Assembly: GCA_963377175.1 (NCBI GenBank)
Contig: CAUJNA010003738.1
Location: 372,501 to 436,500 of the forward strand
From: Effrenium voratum
Lineage: Eukaryota; Sar; Dinophyceae; Suessiales; Symbiodiniaceae
DNA length: 64,000 nucleotides
Direction of reading: 5' to 3'
In this document: positions 12,001 through 23,484 of the stretch, one piece after another
Numbering within the stretch: the first letter of the stretch is position 1
How the letters are laid out: the number at the start of each line of letters is the position of its first letter
Made by a program: the position numbers and the translations under genes
Notes under the pieces: model-generated
The model's input: the letters and a program-made list of their open reading frames with translations, nothing else
The model's database searches: none
Told to the model about the DNA's origin: nothing

Positions 12001-15000
12001 GCGCGCAGGAATGCCCACAGACCGGAGGCCGTCCTGAGTGGCACACAAGTGGGCCCTGGTCCGACATGGCAGGTGTTCTGGAGTATCCTTCTGCCACTAT
12101 CTGCCTGGATTGGAGGGCCGTTTTCAGCTGGATGGGTGTCATTTTGCGGCCTTGCTTAACATGCATATCTCCGCACGTGACAGCGTCAGGGCATCCTGAA
12201 ATCATGAGTCTGCAGCAGGAAGTGCTCAGAAGACTTTGTCATCCCCATGCCCGTTCTCAGCGGATCTTGATTGTAGCTGCCAACACCTGAAGCCATGTTG
12301 GCCTGTGCGCAAAGCCTAGGTTGTAAACTCGGCGCGGTGCCTTCACCAAAAGCAAGACTCCCAAAGGTCACGCTGCACGCTGGGCCCGGTCAGACGTCTC
12401 TTGTTGCTTGAATTGCGTTTTGCTGAGCTTCCTACCCTTCACGGCCGCCGAACTGACACCAAAGCTGAAACTCGGAACAGGTGTCGAGTTGTGGAAGTCA
12501 AAAATCGCGCCCGGTTGAAATATGGAAGGTGGGCAATTGGCTTCTTTTGCTTCCACCGTCTATGAAAGGAGGAATTGAAATTCGGCACACCATTGTGGCT
12601 CCAACACGTGCAGCATTATGAAGGACTGGTCACACTAGCCGCCCCTGCCATCCCGTGCCCACCCAGCAAACACAGGCTGTGGCCGCTGGCCACAATCAGG
12701 ATGGAGGTGCCGGTGCAGGAAGCGTAGCCTGGCCACTGGCTCTCCCCCCCCCCGGATGGTCAGTTTCACCAGTAACATTCTCACTCTCTCACAACCAGAA
12801 AGCTGCAGAATTAGACCTCAAAGCATCGAAAAATGCAACACACATATACAACGCTCTGCATCTCAGGCATCCCCTGCATCAGCTCTGCAAATTTTACTCT
12901 GGACTTGCCCCCCCCCCGCACTGTTTGAACCCCAACGTCTGTCGACCTAAAGGTCGCTTTCCGTCATGCCTGCATAGTGTTCAACAAAGCCGAAGAATGT
13001 GGCAACCGGCCCAGCCAGAAACACATCTCGGAGTGCTGCAAGCGGCCCTTGCCAAAGAATCATTTCTGGTCCTTGCGCCAATGACAGCGGGACGGTTCAT
13101 CGGAATTTTCCCGGCCTGAGCGCAGCGTCTCGCTCACTGGCCTTGGACACGCTGGGACAAGGGCCTGTTTCGCAACAGGAAGCGCTGCCCCAGAACCCGT
13201 GCGAACAAAGCCTGCTCACAGCCCCGGCCTTAGAATCCGTTTGTTTGGCAGGGGCCTGTTGCCACAGCTTCGCGAAGACTTGCGCTAGCCTTTCTGGGCA
13301 TGTTGGAGTCAAGTTGGACGAACCTGTAGACTCGTAGGCTAGCCATATCGCCAAAATCGGACTCGGCATGGTTGGAGTCTGAAGGGGTTCATGACCAGCG
13401 TAACCTTCAAATGTGCTTTCCTGGATTGACATTGTTTGATATTCGCGGTTTGGTCATGGCGCAACGGCTGAGGCGGCGCACTCCTGAAGGGAGAGAATGG
13501 GGCGCCGGGGCTCTGGCGCCATCATCGACGGCGTGGAGTTGGATTTGAAGACCACGGCAGTGCTGTTCGGAGTGCCCATCACCTGGCCGACTCACCCACA
13601 TGCTGCGCCGTGTGAACCCTCCAACAGCTAAGCGCCCGCGCACAAAATCTCCGAACCTTTCAGCAAGCCCAACGCCCCAAGACGGAAAGCCTTGAAAGGG
13701 CAAGGCAACTTGCAGCTTGTTTCAAATTCACCCAGAGGCCTTCAAAGAGAACATGCCTCACTGCCGGGAGGTGTCCCTCCCACTCGAGGCCAAATGTGTG
13801 GTTCGAGGAAACGATCATGGTCTCAACCACGTGTTCTTTCATGCGTAACATGTTTTTTCTCTTTTTGTTTCCTTCTTTTTTTTTACGTGAAGTGCTTCCA
13901 CATCGCATGGATGCAAAGCAACAGCTGAAGCATGCAGAAATCAGCGACCGCGGAAGGCAGCTTAAAACAGGGTTTCACCCGCTCACTGATGGTTTGGATC
14001 AGTGGCTGAGGGTTTGCCCGTGGAAACCGCATGGGAAAACGCTCCCCACACGTGGCTGCGCAAGCCGCAAGCTCCTCGGAACCAGCAGCTGGACACGAAC
14101 AAATACCCATTGAAGTGCAAGGACATAGGTTTAGCCCTGCACCATTTTGCCCATTGGAACATCCAAAACAAGTGACTCAGGTCAGTACCCAAGGCTTGAC
14201 GCAGGATAAACCCTTAGAGGTGCTCCAGATCCCGCCGGAGACGCCTTGGGAGAAGCTCGGAGCTCCGTGAAGATTCGGGGCACGATGTCCTTCAAAGGCG
14301 CTATGCGCGTAGCGGCAGGGAAGGGGCACCAACCAACAGAGACATGCAATCAAGCAACCAGCAACCACGCAACCGACCAACCAACCAGAAAAAGGGAACG
14401 GGCTGAGTACTGTAATTAAATTTCCCAGGTATGTGCTTTCCGGGCCAAGCAAGGTCACAACACTTCTACAGTGAAAGGCGTTCCTCCAAACGGACGCATG
14501 AATGACCAGGTGCGCCTCGTCCTTCGAGGCCCGTGTGAGCCACTGCAATTTTTTGGGTGCGGCCTAGTTTCATTCAACCTTGCCCACTTGGCGAACAAAG
14601 TGCATCGACGCCTGTTTCAGGCTTGGGTACGCTTGAGTGGGTGCGCTTATTTACCATTCGGCAAGCGTGTGTGCGGCGCTGAGCTGGTGCAGCTCTGAGC
14701 GTGTGGCAAACGCGCCTGTCTTACGAACGTGTGTTTTATCAGGGTCGCGAAGGGGGAGGCGCACCAGAAGCAACAACCTCAAGCACAGCGTTTCAGTCAA
14801 ATAGGCAAAGCTGAAAACAAACTACGTTACTCTGCCGAAACCGCCATTGATGCTGTGTGGCCGCTTTCCCTTTTCAATGTCAGCCTTGAAGCCGCAGCGC
14901 AAGCAAATTTCGCCCAGCTGGCACTTTCGCAGCGTCCAAACTGAATTTGATTACAGCCACTCGTCGCTCGCGTGGCTCCTGCACAGCGCCTCTGAGGCTT

Positions 15001-15830
15001 GTGGCTCTCGCCGCGTGCGGCGCCTCGGAAAAAGGCGACCCAGGGAACGCGGCCCGTACAAGTAGAGCTGCCACGGGGCCTGTAGTTGTGCTTTGTTTTC
15101 TTCTCCTCCTCTAAAGAACATGACGTGCTTTGTAAGGCAAACTCTGCAAGCTGCTATATCCGGTAAGTTAATGGTAGCAGGTTGGGCACAAGGCTGTTAC
15201 AGTAAGAAGCTCAGGCCGCACATACTTCGTCCCTTGTTAATCAAGGCCGCGATACATAAGCCTTGAATGCAAACAACCCAAAGGGTCATCCGAACGGGGC
15301 CTCAAAGACTCAGTCCTCACGGGCTGCTACTGTAGGAAGTTTTAGACGGACCAAGCGCCGATGCCTTGCCAATGAACTCACCCACGCGGGCCAAGAATCA
15401 CCCGATGTTTGCGCATGAGCCTTGGTGGACACTTGCATGGATTTAATTGTCCAAAAAAACAAGCCGCCGTCACCACAACTGCCGTTGTGATACCAAACAA
15501 AAGTGGGGAGCCGTGCCACTGACAAAGTGCCCGAGTTGCCTGCCCAAAGATCACCCAAAGCAATTCAAACCAAGCGCGTCGGCTCCTTGCAGTACCAGAA
15601 CTTTCCCTTGGAAAGGCTCTGGCTAGGGCTGGGCCAAGTTGTGAACATCGTCAAGACTACACTCTCCTTGTGGACATGGGACCCCAAAACCACGGTTGCG
15701 CTCGGTTGTTCAGGGGCGCCCAATGCTGGCTCTCCGGGGGCAGGGCGAGGACGTGGAAGAAGCCCTCCCTCCAGTCATCCACCGGCTCGTCGATGACCCT
15801 CCGCTCCCGGCTCTGAGGGACCAGTTGCCG
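9006..15830 (-). CDS. Unrecognised multi-exon minus-strand gene(s)
   Basis: This span groups nine candidate minus-strand exons: 15830-15720, 14521-14492, 13582-13480, 13323-13220, 12033-11981, 11256-11212, 10285-10170, 9492-9431 and 9091-9006. Eight have an acceptor AG followed by G (15830 reads AG|C), and each has a GT, GC or GA donor, high third-base GC and an open frame of protein-like composition. I do not recognise any domain. The grouping into one gene is an inference from strand and spacing: some phases match (9492-9431 to 9091-9006), while others need unseen exons. It could equally be two or more genes. A first exon with a start codon and a last exon with a stop were not identified. 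Confidence 0.35.
9431..9492 (-). CDS. Exon, unknown protein (VPHESTPGGPRLYAGRG)
   Basis: Two bases plus twenty codons between TTCAAG|GC and a GT donor (TCC|GTACCG). It ends in phase 0 and so fits the exon at 9091-9006 directly. The peptide is glycine/proline-rich. No domain recognised. Confidence 0.4.
10170..10285 (-). CDS. Exon, unknown protein (PAMGGTSLTQLG..)
   Basis: Phase-1 entry after CCCAG|GA, 38 codons, GT donor (ACA|GTGAGA). The second half reads 'EGAPQEAQLRQRLRHGG', a likely helical segment. Long alternative frames overlap on both strands, so this is a moderate call only. Confidence 0.4.
11212..11256 (-). CDS. Short exon, unknown protein (AGTPQWNAEASGAKL)
   Basis: Fifteen codons, phase 0 at both ends, between TTGAG|G and a GT donor (TTG|GTCAGC). 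Too short for a family assignment. Supported mainly by the splice pattern and third-base GC. Confidence 0.35.
11981..12033 (-). CDS. Exon with canonical GTAAGT donor, unknown protein
   Basis: Entry after CTCAG|G; the peptide is 'DGLRSVGIPARIAGMPR' and the exon ends at AGGGG|GTAAGT, the best canonical donor in this region. It exits in phase 2. No family recognised. Confidence 0.4.
13220..13323 (-). CDS. Exon, unknown protein (CPERLAQVFAKLWQQ)
   Basis: Phase-1 entry after CTACAG|GT, 34 codons, donor GCT|GTGAGC. The middle is an amphipathic helix ('PERLAQVFAKLWQQAPAK'). It can follow the exon at 13582-13480 if that exon uses its GC donor at T|GCGCCG, giving a matching phase. Confidence 0.45.
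13480..13582 (-). CDS. Exon, unknown protein (VMGTPNSTAVVFKSN..)
   Basis: Phase-0 entry after GGCCAG|GTG, about 34 codons, serine/proline-rich ('NSTPSMMAPEPRRP'). The donor is either GA after CTTCAG or GC four bases later; the second matches the next exon's phase. An overlapping plus-strand frame ('GSGAIIDGVELDLK') also looks protein-like, so strand is not certain. Confidence 0.4.
14492..14521 (-). CDS. Short exon, unknown protein (DEAHLVIHAS)
   Basis: Ten codons between CTCGAAG|G and the donor TCC|GTTTGG. A longer version starting at 14542 (acceptor GCAG|TGG) would add 'WLTRASK' but would break the AG|G rule. High third-base GC. Confidence 0.35.
15720..15830 (-). CDS. Exon, unknown protein (DDWREGFFHVLALPPES)
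   Basis: Thirty-seven codons with very high third-base GC. The acceptor is TTTCCCAG|CGG after a pyrimidine tract and the donor is TGG|GCGCCC (GC type). Charged start ('QSRERRVIDEPVDDW') followed by 'REGFFHVLALPPESQHW'. The family is not recognised. It is the most upstream exon seen in this cluster, since simple repeats follow at 16.0 kb. Confidence 0.5.
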
Positions 15831-16004
15831 CTGGGAAAGAATTGGACGTCTGTTCTTGGGTTGACTACTGGTGGGGAACCCACAATTGAGCAACTAGCAG
15901 GGAAACAAAGAAGACACCAGCAGGCTGCTATGGGAGGGGAGGGAGGCAAGCAACAAAGCCACCAAAGGAGCACAATACAAGGCACACGCACATGCACATG
16001 CACA

Positions 16005-16690
16005 AGCACATGCAACACACACACACACACACGCACACACACACACACACAGCCACGCCCGCACATGCACGCATGCACACACACACACAGGCACACACGC
16101 ACGCTACACCCACATATGCACACACCCACCCACGCCCAAACACACTTCCACACACTCGCACGCACGCACGCACGCACGCATGCACGCACGCACGCACCCA
16201 CCCACGCACGCACGCACGCACACACACACACAAGCACACAAACACACAAAACCACAAACACACACACACACCCACACTCACACACACACCTACACACCCA
16301 CAGCACACCCACACCAACACCCACACACATACACACGCGCGCAAGCACACAAACAAACAAACACAAACAAACACAAACAAACACAAACACAAACACCAAC
16401 AAACACAAACACCAACACCAACACCAACACCAACACCAACACCAACACCAACACCAACACCAACACAAACACAAACACAAACACAAACACAAACACAAAC
16501 ACAAACACAAACACAAACACAAACACAAACACAAACACAAACACAAACACAAACACAAACACAAACACAAACAAACACAAACACAAACACAAACACAAAC
16601 ACAAACACAAACACAAACACAAACACAAACACAAACACAAACACACACACACACACACACACACACATGCACACAGGCACACATGCACAC
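16005..16690. repeat. Microsatellite block: CA, CACG, CCAACA and CAAACA arrays
   Basis: A/C-only plus strand. (CACG/CACA)n lies at 16011-16340, a CCAACA hexamer array at about 16395-16463, and a CAAACA hexamer array at about 16464-16640 that ends in (CA)n at 16640-16666. The overlapping frames rich in 'NTNTNT', 'QTQTQT' or 'VCVCVC' are repeat artefacts. Confidence 0.95.
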
Positions 16691-16880
16691 ATGAACAAAT
16701 GCACAAGTGCACACCACACATTGCATGACATTACATTCCATTCTGTTGCATTACAATGCATTACATTAGGATACGGTACATTACATTACGTTACCCTACA
16801 GTGCATTACATCACACTGCACATAATGCATACATTACACACATACATGCATACATTCAAACACACATACATACATACCTG
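16691..16880. repeat. Degenerate ATTACA/CATA low-complexity stretch
   Basis: Imperfect 'gcattacatt' and 'catacat' units follow the hexamer arrays. They resemble the larger arrays at 19.9-22.3 kb. No gene. Confidence 0.75.
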
Positions 16881-18239
16881 GCTAGCCCTGAGGCTGACTT
16901 TTTTTGCCCTTTGAGGGAAAACCATGTTTTTCCATCAAGCGGCGATTATTTTTGCAAACGACGAGTTTGGCACTGCAAGCCAGAATTGGAACCGGAGCAG
17001 CCCATTTGGCTTGAACATGCCCTCCTGGTGGACGCCGCCCAGTGCGGCGGTCGCGCGTACTTTTTCATCAGCGTTGCATCACCTGTGATGCAGGTACTTG
17101 ATGGCCAGCGCTATAACCTGCAGAAGCCAGGCTGTTGGTTTGTATTGAATGAACATCAAATGTGGATTGCTCTGATGGAGAGCTTTGGGTTTGGCGCAGG
17201 CGTGCTCCAGCTATCAAGGGCTTCGTCGCGCCCAATAAATTTTAGGCCTGGTGTGGAAAGGGCGATTGCTCTGACATCTCAACCCTTGCTCGCAAGCCCT
17301 GGCACAGCTCCAAAGAAATGGAATGGGCTCAAGCTGTGATCCGTGGTGTCTTCCAGCCTCCGCCATCAGGTGCGATGGCCAGACTTGCCGATCTATGGGA
17401 GATGTCATCCTTTTTGAGGGATCGGGCAAGGACCCAAAAGCAATTGACTTCCTGGCCATCAGTGGCGTTGACGTGTCATCCCTGCATGCGAACCGTGTTG
17501 CTTAATGTTGACGCCCTTGAGATATTAGCTTCATGGTGGGCCCCCCTGTCTCCACAAGCAGCCTGCGTCCCGATCCCGCTCTTGACAGGGGAGGCCTAGG
17601 TTTCAAATCCAAAACGTGTTTTGCTTTGACAACTGGACGCCCAAAACACAACGGCCATCAACGTGGGCGCTTGGGGTCTTCGAAAGCTTCTCAGCCACGC
17701 ATGCCGGCGTTGGCTGTCGGGCGCCCTCAACCCAAAGTCCCTTGCCAGAATGAGAACCAAACCTAATCTGACAACTGCCAGTTAGCTTCCATTTGAAAAC
17801 ATTGTTTGTCCTATGTTTCTTCAAATGGGCTCCTGTCACGAACGGCTGTGTGTTGCGTGCTGTGTTTCACCTTGGCCAACCCTGGTGTTGATCACGCCAG
17901 GGGAGGAACAACACGCTTGCAGCGCACGGAAAGAAGCCGCGGCTGAAGCTCTTGCGGATGGGGCCGCTTGACTTCCACACGTCCACCCGCTTGATACGCC
18001 GATGGGGCGTGCTAGATTTGCTAGGGGGCAAAATGGCTTGAGGCAAACGGTTAATTTCTTGCCCAGTTGGGGGTTCTAAACCTTCAAACATCACAAAGTT
18101 ACCCAACACACGTTGGATAGAACTTTCGTTTGCCGCTCTGACCCAGGTCCCTGCAAACACGGTGGCCGAGCTCGCCTCTGGCATCACGGGGGGCTCGTGC
18201 GCAGCAGGCCTCAAGAGGCAACTTCCCACTCGCTGCACC
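16881..18239. other. Possible 5' part of the pseudogene; no intact gene
   Basis: Open plus-strand pieces at 16911-17339 and 17323-17505 have protein-like composition but no consistent frame and no recognised motif. The rest shows nothing clear. Confidence 0.4.
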
Positions 18240-19560
18240 GTATGGTGCAAAGGGTTGGCTTGAAGTGGGATGTCTCGATTAGTTACTACAACGTTCACTG
18301 CGACGATGGCGAAGTTCTTTCCCTTCCATACCTTCATCCCAAGCACTTGTTTCAATATTTGCTTGAACACTGCCCTGAAGTACTTTGGGGTGGAATTCAA
18401 GACCCGGCGCAAGCTGTGCAGTCATTGGAAGCTTTTTGGGCACCTTACAAGCAAGAGCACCCTGAAGCACGTGGTTTCCAGCAAGGCGAAGGCATACTGC
18501 GCGCCCATGGCAGTGTATGGCGACAAGGGACGGGGAGTTCGTCGTGGTAATGTTGCCTGTTTTGCTTTGGAAGCCATGCCGGGCTTGCATAGCGCCCTGA
18601 ATGCGAAGGTTGGGAACAGCTCATTTGCTTGTACGTGTTGTGAGGTTGAGGAACCAACCCGGAAAAGGTTTTGCAATACATTGAGGCAAGCTAGCCCAAC
18701 TACATCTTGCGAGTACCAGGATACGCGCAACAAGGAACACAGTTTCCTCAGTCGCTTCTTGCTATGGCTTGTGCCTTGCTCCACCTATAAGGCACATCCA
18801 AGTGTTCTGGATGAACTGCTTACGGTTGCGGCGCGAGGCCTGCGGGAATTGTTTTACGAAGGGGTTGAGGTTGCCGGGCGCTGCCGGACTGTTGCCCTGA
18901 TTGGCTCTAAAGGCGACATGAGGCGGTTTGAGCGCATTGCGTACCTCAACAGGTCCTACCTGAACAAGGGACAGGTTCGTAACAAGGCTATGTGCATGGA
19001 GTGCCTGGCAGGCCTAGATAACCTCAGCTAAGAGGATGTCACCCCAACGCCAAGTTGGCAATCGACCCTGTTTGCGTCAAGGCCATGGAGTGCCGTTTTG
19101 GCGCCCCCGCTTACGATTGTCCCATTTGAAGCTGGGCCCTTTGCCCGCCCAGAGAAGCTGTACCGTCGAGATTGCTTCCACGTTGGAAAGCAAGGGGTGC
19201 TACGGCATTTCAGCAACTGTTCTTTGCGTGCCTCTTCGGCATGGGCTTTTTCAACCAAGGGGCCGGAGATGGGCAATCAGTCGACGTGAAACTTGTGCGG
19301 GCGCATGGGCACTTTCGAATGTGGCGCGCAGCAGTGAACCGCAACCCCTTCGGTCCTTCGCCAAATCCTTGCTCAATTGGAAAGCCAAGTCGCAGTACCC
19401 ATGGTTCAACGTCAAAGGGTCCGACGCAACCCTGCTTTTGAGATGGGTTCACAGACTTTTGACCGAGCTGATCGTCCTAGATGAGAGGCCCGCATTGTGC
19501 ACCAACGCGCCAAATGCCGGCTGTGCGGGTAAAAGTTTGGGCGCCGGGCGCATCTCGCCA
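18240..19560 (+). pseudogene. Decayed copy of an uncharacterised repeated dinoflagellate protein
   Basis: Coding similarity to itself is kept across at least four frame segments. About 18250-18490 reads 'PYLHPKHLFQYLLEHCPEV' and 'EAFWAPYKQEHP'. About 18490-19204, in another frame, reads 'YGDKGRGVRRGNVACFALEA', then 'LIGSKGDMRRFERIAYLNRS', 'CMECLAG' and 'RDCFHVGKQGVLRHF', with an in-frame stop at 19029-19031. About 19205-19345 reads 'LFFACLFGMGFFNQGAGDG' and 'RAHGHFRMW'. About 19345-19490 reads 'LRSFAKSLLNWKAKSQYPWF' and 'KGSDATLLLRW'. The gene is therefore broken by frameshifts and a nonsense codon. From memory it resembles a high-copy family of unknown, possibly transposon-linked, proteins in dinoflagellate genomes; this is unverified. 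Related open pieces upstream (17320-17505, 'GDVILFEGSGKDPKAIDF') may belong to it. Confidence 0.6.
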
Positions 19561-20084
19561 TTGCGCGGGAGCTCAAAAAGGGGCTGGCCTGTTCAACCTG
19601 AAACAGTATGTTTACCTTTGATGTCTAGTGCTGCGGGGTGAGGATCTCCAAGATTGGTTTTCGTCACAGGTGCCATTGGCGCTCCATGCTGGGTGTGTAA
19701 GTGTGCAGGTATCGATCGATCGAGCCAAGGGGTTAGGCGACTCCAAGTCTGGTGGCCCAAAGATATCGGCCAACCCGAAAAAGCGACATTGTTCGAAAAG
19801 GGCGCTTTTTGTGGCAAGCGGCGTCAATTTCTGCTTCTTGGTCAACAAGCGGATTTTGATAACCACCGGTCTTCGCAGGTACATACATACATACATACAT
19901 ACATACATACATACGTGCGTAGGTACGTACGTACGTGCATACATACATACATACATGCATACATACATACATTACATTACGTTACCTTACCTTACCTTAC
20001 ATCACACTACGTTACATTCCCTACATGCATACATACATACGTACAAACAATTAAGTACATACATACATACATACACTGCGCTAC

Positions 20085-20300
20085 ATGACGTGACGTGACG
20101 TGGCATGACATTACATTGTGTATTTTCAACACATACATTACGTTACGTAACGTTACATTACATTGCAGTCCGGACATACATACATACATACATCCATACA
20201 TACATACATACATGACATACGTACATGCATTGCATTGCGTTGCGTTGCATTGCATGACATTACGTTACGTACATTGCATGCATAAAAAATATATGTACAA
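20085..20300 (+). repeat. Higher-order repeat unit, copy 1
   Basis: Includes the TGACGTGACG start, 'caacacatacattacgttac', 'gcagtccggac', the GCATTGCGTTGC island and 'gcataaaaaatatatgtac'. The same ordered landmarks recur at 20757-20970 with few changes, a spacing of about 670 bases. Confidence 0.8.
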
Positions 20301-20756
20301 AACATAAATACATACATACATACATACATACATACATACATACACACATACATACATACATACATACATTTATTCATTACATTACAATACATACATACAT
20401 AAATACAGACATACATACCAACATACATACATATATTGCATACATACATACATTACATACACACATTCATTCATACATACATACATACATTAACACATTA
20501 CATACATACATTACATTACATTACATTACATTCCAGTACAGTACAGTACATTACAGTACAATACAATACATACACACATACATACATACATACTGCGTAC
20601 ATGCATTGCATTGCGTTGCGTTGCGTTGCATTGCATTGCATTACGTTGCATTGCATTACATTACATTACCTTACAGTACATTACATTACATTACATACAT
20701 ACATACATTACATACATACGATGACATACGTACATACATACATGCATACACTACGC

Positions 20757-20970
20757 TACATGACGTGACATGACATGACATTACATGGCGTTTTATCAAC
20801 ACATACATTACGTTACGTTACATTACATTGCAGTCCGGACATACATACATACATACATACATACATACATGACATACGTACATGCATTGCATTGCGTTGC
20901 GTTGCGTTGCATTGCATGACATTGCGTCACGTACATTGCATGCATAAAAAATATATGTACATAACATAAA
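20757..20970 (+). repeat. Higher-order repeat unit, copy 2
   Basis: Second copy of the segment at 20085-20300, with the same non-repetitive landmarks in the same order and orientation. It shows that the array grew partly by duplication of larger blocks and not only by slippage. Confidence 0.8.
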
Positions 20971-21370
20971 TACATACATACATACACACATACATACATA
21001 CATACATACATACATACATACATTTATTCATTACAATACATACATACACACATACATACATACATACAGACAGACATACATACATGCATGCATGCATGCA
21101 TGCATTACATACATACATACATACATTACATTACATTACATGACATTACATTACATGACATTACATTACATACATACATACATACATTGCATACATACAT
21201 ACATACATACATACATATCTACATACATACATTACACACATACATACATACATACATACATGCATACATACATACATACATACATAATTACATTACATTA
21301 CATTACATTACATTTCATTACATTACATTACATAACATACATACATACATACATACATTACGTACATACA

Positions 21371-21401
<31 letters not shown>

Positions 21402-21482
21402 CATACATTACATTACATTACATTACATTACATTACATTACATTACATTACATTACATTACATTACATTACATTACATTACA

Positions 21483-21513
<31 letters not shown>

Positions 21514-21593
21514 CATACATACATACATACATACATACATACATACATACATACATACATACATACATACATACATACATACATTACATTACA

Positions 21594-21624
<31 letters not shown>

Positions 21625-21666
21625 CATACATACATACATACATACATACATACATACATACATACA

Positions 21667-21697
<31 letters not shown>

Positions 21698-22260
21698 CAT
21701 ACATACATACATACATACATACATACATACATACATACATACATACATACATACATACATACATACATACATACATACATACATACATACATACATACAT
21801 ACATACATACATACATACATACATACATACATACATACATACATACATACATACATACATACATACATACATACATACATACATACATACATACATACAT
21901 ACATACATACATACATACATACATACATACATACATACATACATACATTACATGCATTACATTACATTACATTACATTACATTACATTACATACATACAT
22001 ACACACATACATACATACATGCGGACGTACATACATGCATGCATGCATTACAGTACATTGCATTACATTACATTACGTTGCTTTGCAATGCATTACATCA
22101 CGTTACATTGCATATATTACATTACATGACATGACATGACATTACTTTGCATACTTTCTGCACATTACATTGCATTACAAACATACATTACATACATTAC
22201 GTTACATTACATTACATCACGTCACATTGCATTGCATTACACTACTTTACATTAGGTTCT

Positions 22261-23439
22261 TGCATAAACACATACGTAACATGACATAACATAAGAACAC
22301 ATTTATAAGGTACGTACACACACACACACGCACGCACGCACCCATCTGTCACACACACACACGCAAGCAAAACACCGACCCCCCCTCCCCGCCTCACGCC
22401 CTCCCACACACACAGACAGAACAAAAAACACGCACACGCGCGCATGCCTGTAGGGTAGGACTTCTTGAAGAAAAAGCTCCTGACGCGGACTGCGCTCAAC
22501 CAAGGATCCGAAACAGTGTCATTCCACTACACTGAAACATATAACCAGGCCCATTGAGGCCTGCGAAATGGGAGTTACTCAGGCAAGCCGGAGGTTGGTG
22601 CACGCTGGGCAATCAGGCCTAGGTGCCTCATGCGCAAATACACGGAGGGGTGCTGTCCGTGGCTTAAGATGCGAGAACTTCATTCATCCCTCGCAACGGA
22701 GGCGTTGAGGACGCCTAACAGCCCCACGTGCCAAGCCGCAGGCTCATGAAGCAACACGTACGTCTTTCCTGCTGAGCTCAGGCCAGCCCTTGCAACGTGT
22801 CTCTTGATGCAACGGCAGCCCATTGAACTCTCAGCTTTCCTTTTGGCTTCCCTGCATAATCCAAACAAACCCGAAAAAGGGTGCACTCAAGACAAGACAC
22901 ACCCATGTTTGGGGGAGCGTCGGGAAGCTTAACAACCGCCGGCTGGAGGGGGCCAAATCCTGAAGTGAGGTATGGAGCGCACGTGGGTGTTCTGTCACAC
23001 CCTTGGTTCCGTTTCTTCAGCTGTCTGAAGCCGGGACTCTGTACTGTTTGATTCAAGGATCACGGTCAACTCGCTCACCTCTTTTCGCGCAGTCACAGCC
23101 ATCACAGCCCAAGAATACACCAAGTTTGCTGAGCATGCGCCTGTTTGGCAGCATGCAGCGTGTTAAACACTGGAAGCCTATGCTGACTATGCCATGAGAC
23201 CGCAAACGGCTTGCCACCGGTTCGGCAAACTTCATTTGGGGTTTTGATTCCGCTGCTTGATGCAAACAGGAACAAGCCCTGTCAACATTGTGATTTGCAC
23301 AAAGCCAGCGGGCATATGAGCCAAGGTCACAGCTCCTTGAACCTGAACAAACATTGAATGTCCCACATGATTCTGGGACATGTCGTTCCATCTTCACGGC
23401 TGAATTGCCAAGCATGACCATGGCTCATGATGAAACGGC
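22261..23439. other. No clear gene
   Basis: Begins with a CA/CACG stretch (22318-22440). The remainder is unique sequence in which no exon fits the splice pattern. It lies downstream of the stop of the 23.4-40.7 kb gene and may hold its 3' UTR. Confidence 0.5.
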
Positions 23440-23484
23440 CTACTGGAGCATATCCTCATCCTCGTTCACCTCGGAGATGCCATC
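23440..23484 (-). CDS. Terminal exon with stop (DGISEVNEDEDMLQ, TAG)
   Basis: Fourteen codons plus TAG after CTTTTCGAG|G. The acidic C-terminus 'EVNEDEDMLQ' continues the character of the tail. No further minus-strand exon is visible downstream. Confidence 0.55.
   Translation of the reverse strand, partial: DGISEVNEDEDMLQ

Larger units (their letters stand above)
19879..22260. repeat. Large ACAT/ATTAC simple-sequence array
   Basis: Tetranucleotide (CATA)n and pentanucleotide (TTACA)n arrays dominate. The longest pure (CATA)n runs are 21483-21580 and 21600-21947, and (ATTAC)n runs occupy 21409-21485 and 21955-21990. Less regular islands ('cattgcgttgcgttgc', 'gcagtccggacat') are interspersed. 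Long open frames of repeating Tyr-Ile-His-Thr or Met-Tyr-Val-Cys are artefacts. Confidence 0.96.

Noticed and set aside
15928..16825. Long Cys/Val- or Thr/Asn/Gln-rich frames over the CA arrays
   Set aside because: Simple-sequence artefacts, open on both strands and in multiple frames. Only the small non-repetitive part at 15720-15830 was kept as a minus-strand exon.
21088..22134. Open frames of about 345 residues made of repeating Tyr-Ile-His-Thr on the plus strand, and Met-Tyr-Val-Cys on the minus strand
   Set aside because: They are direct translations of the (CATA)n and (ATTAC)n arrays, open in several frames at once because the repeat lacks stops; no start context or other protein features.
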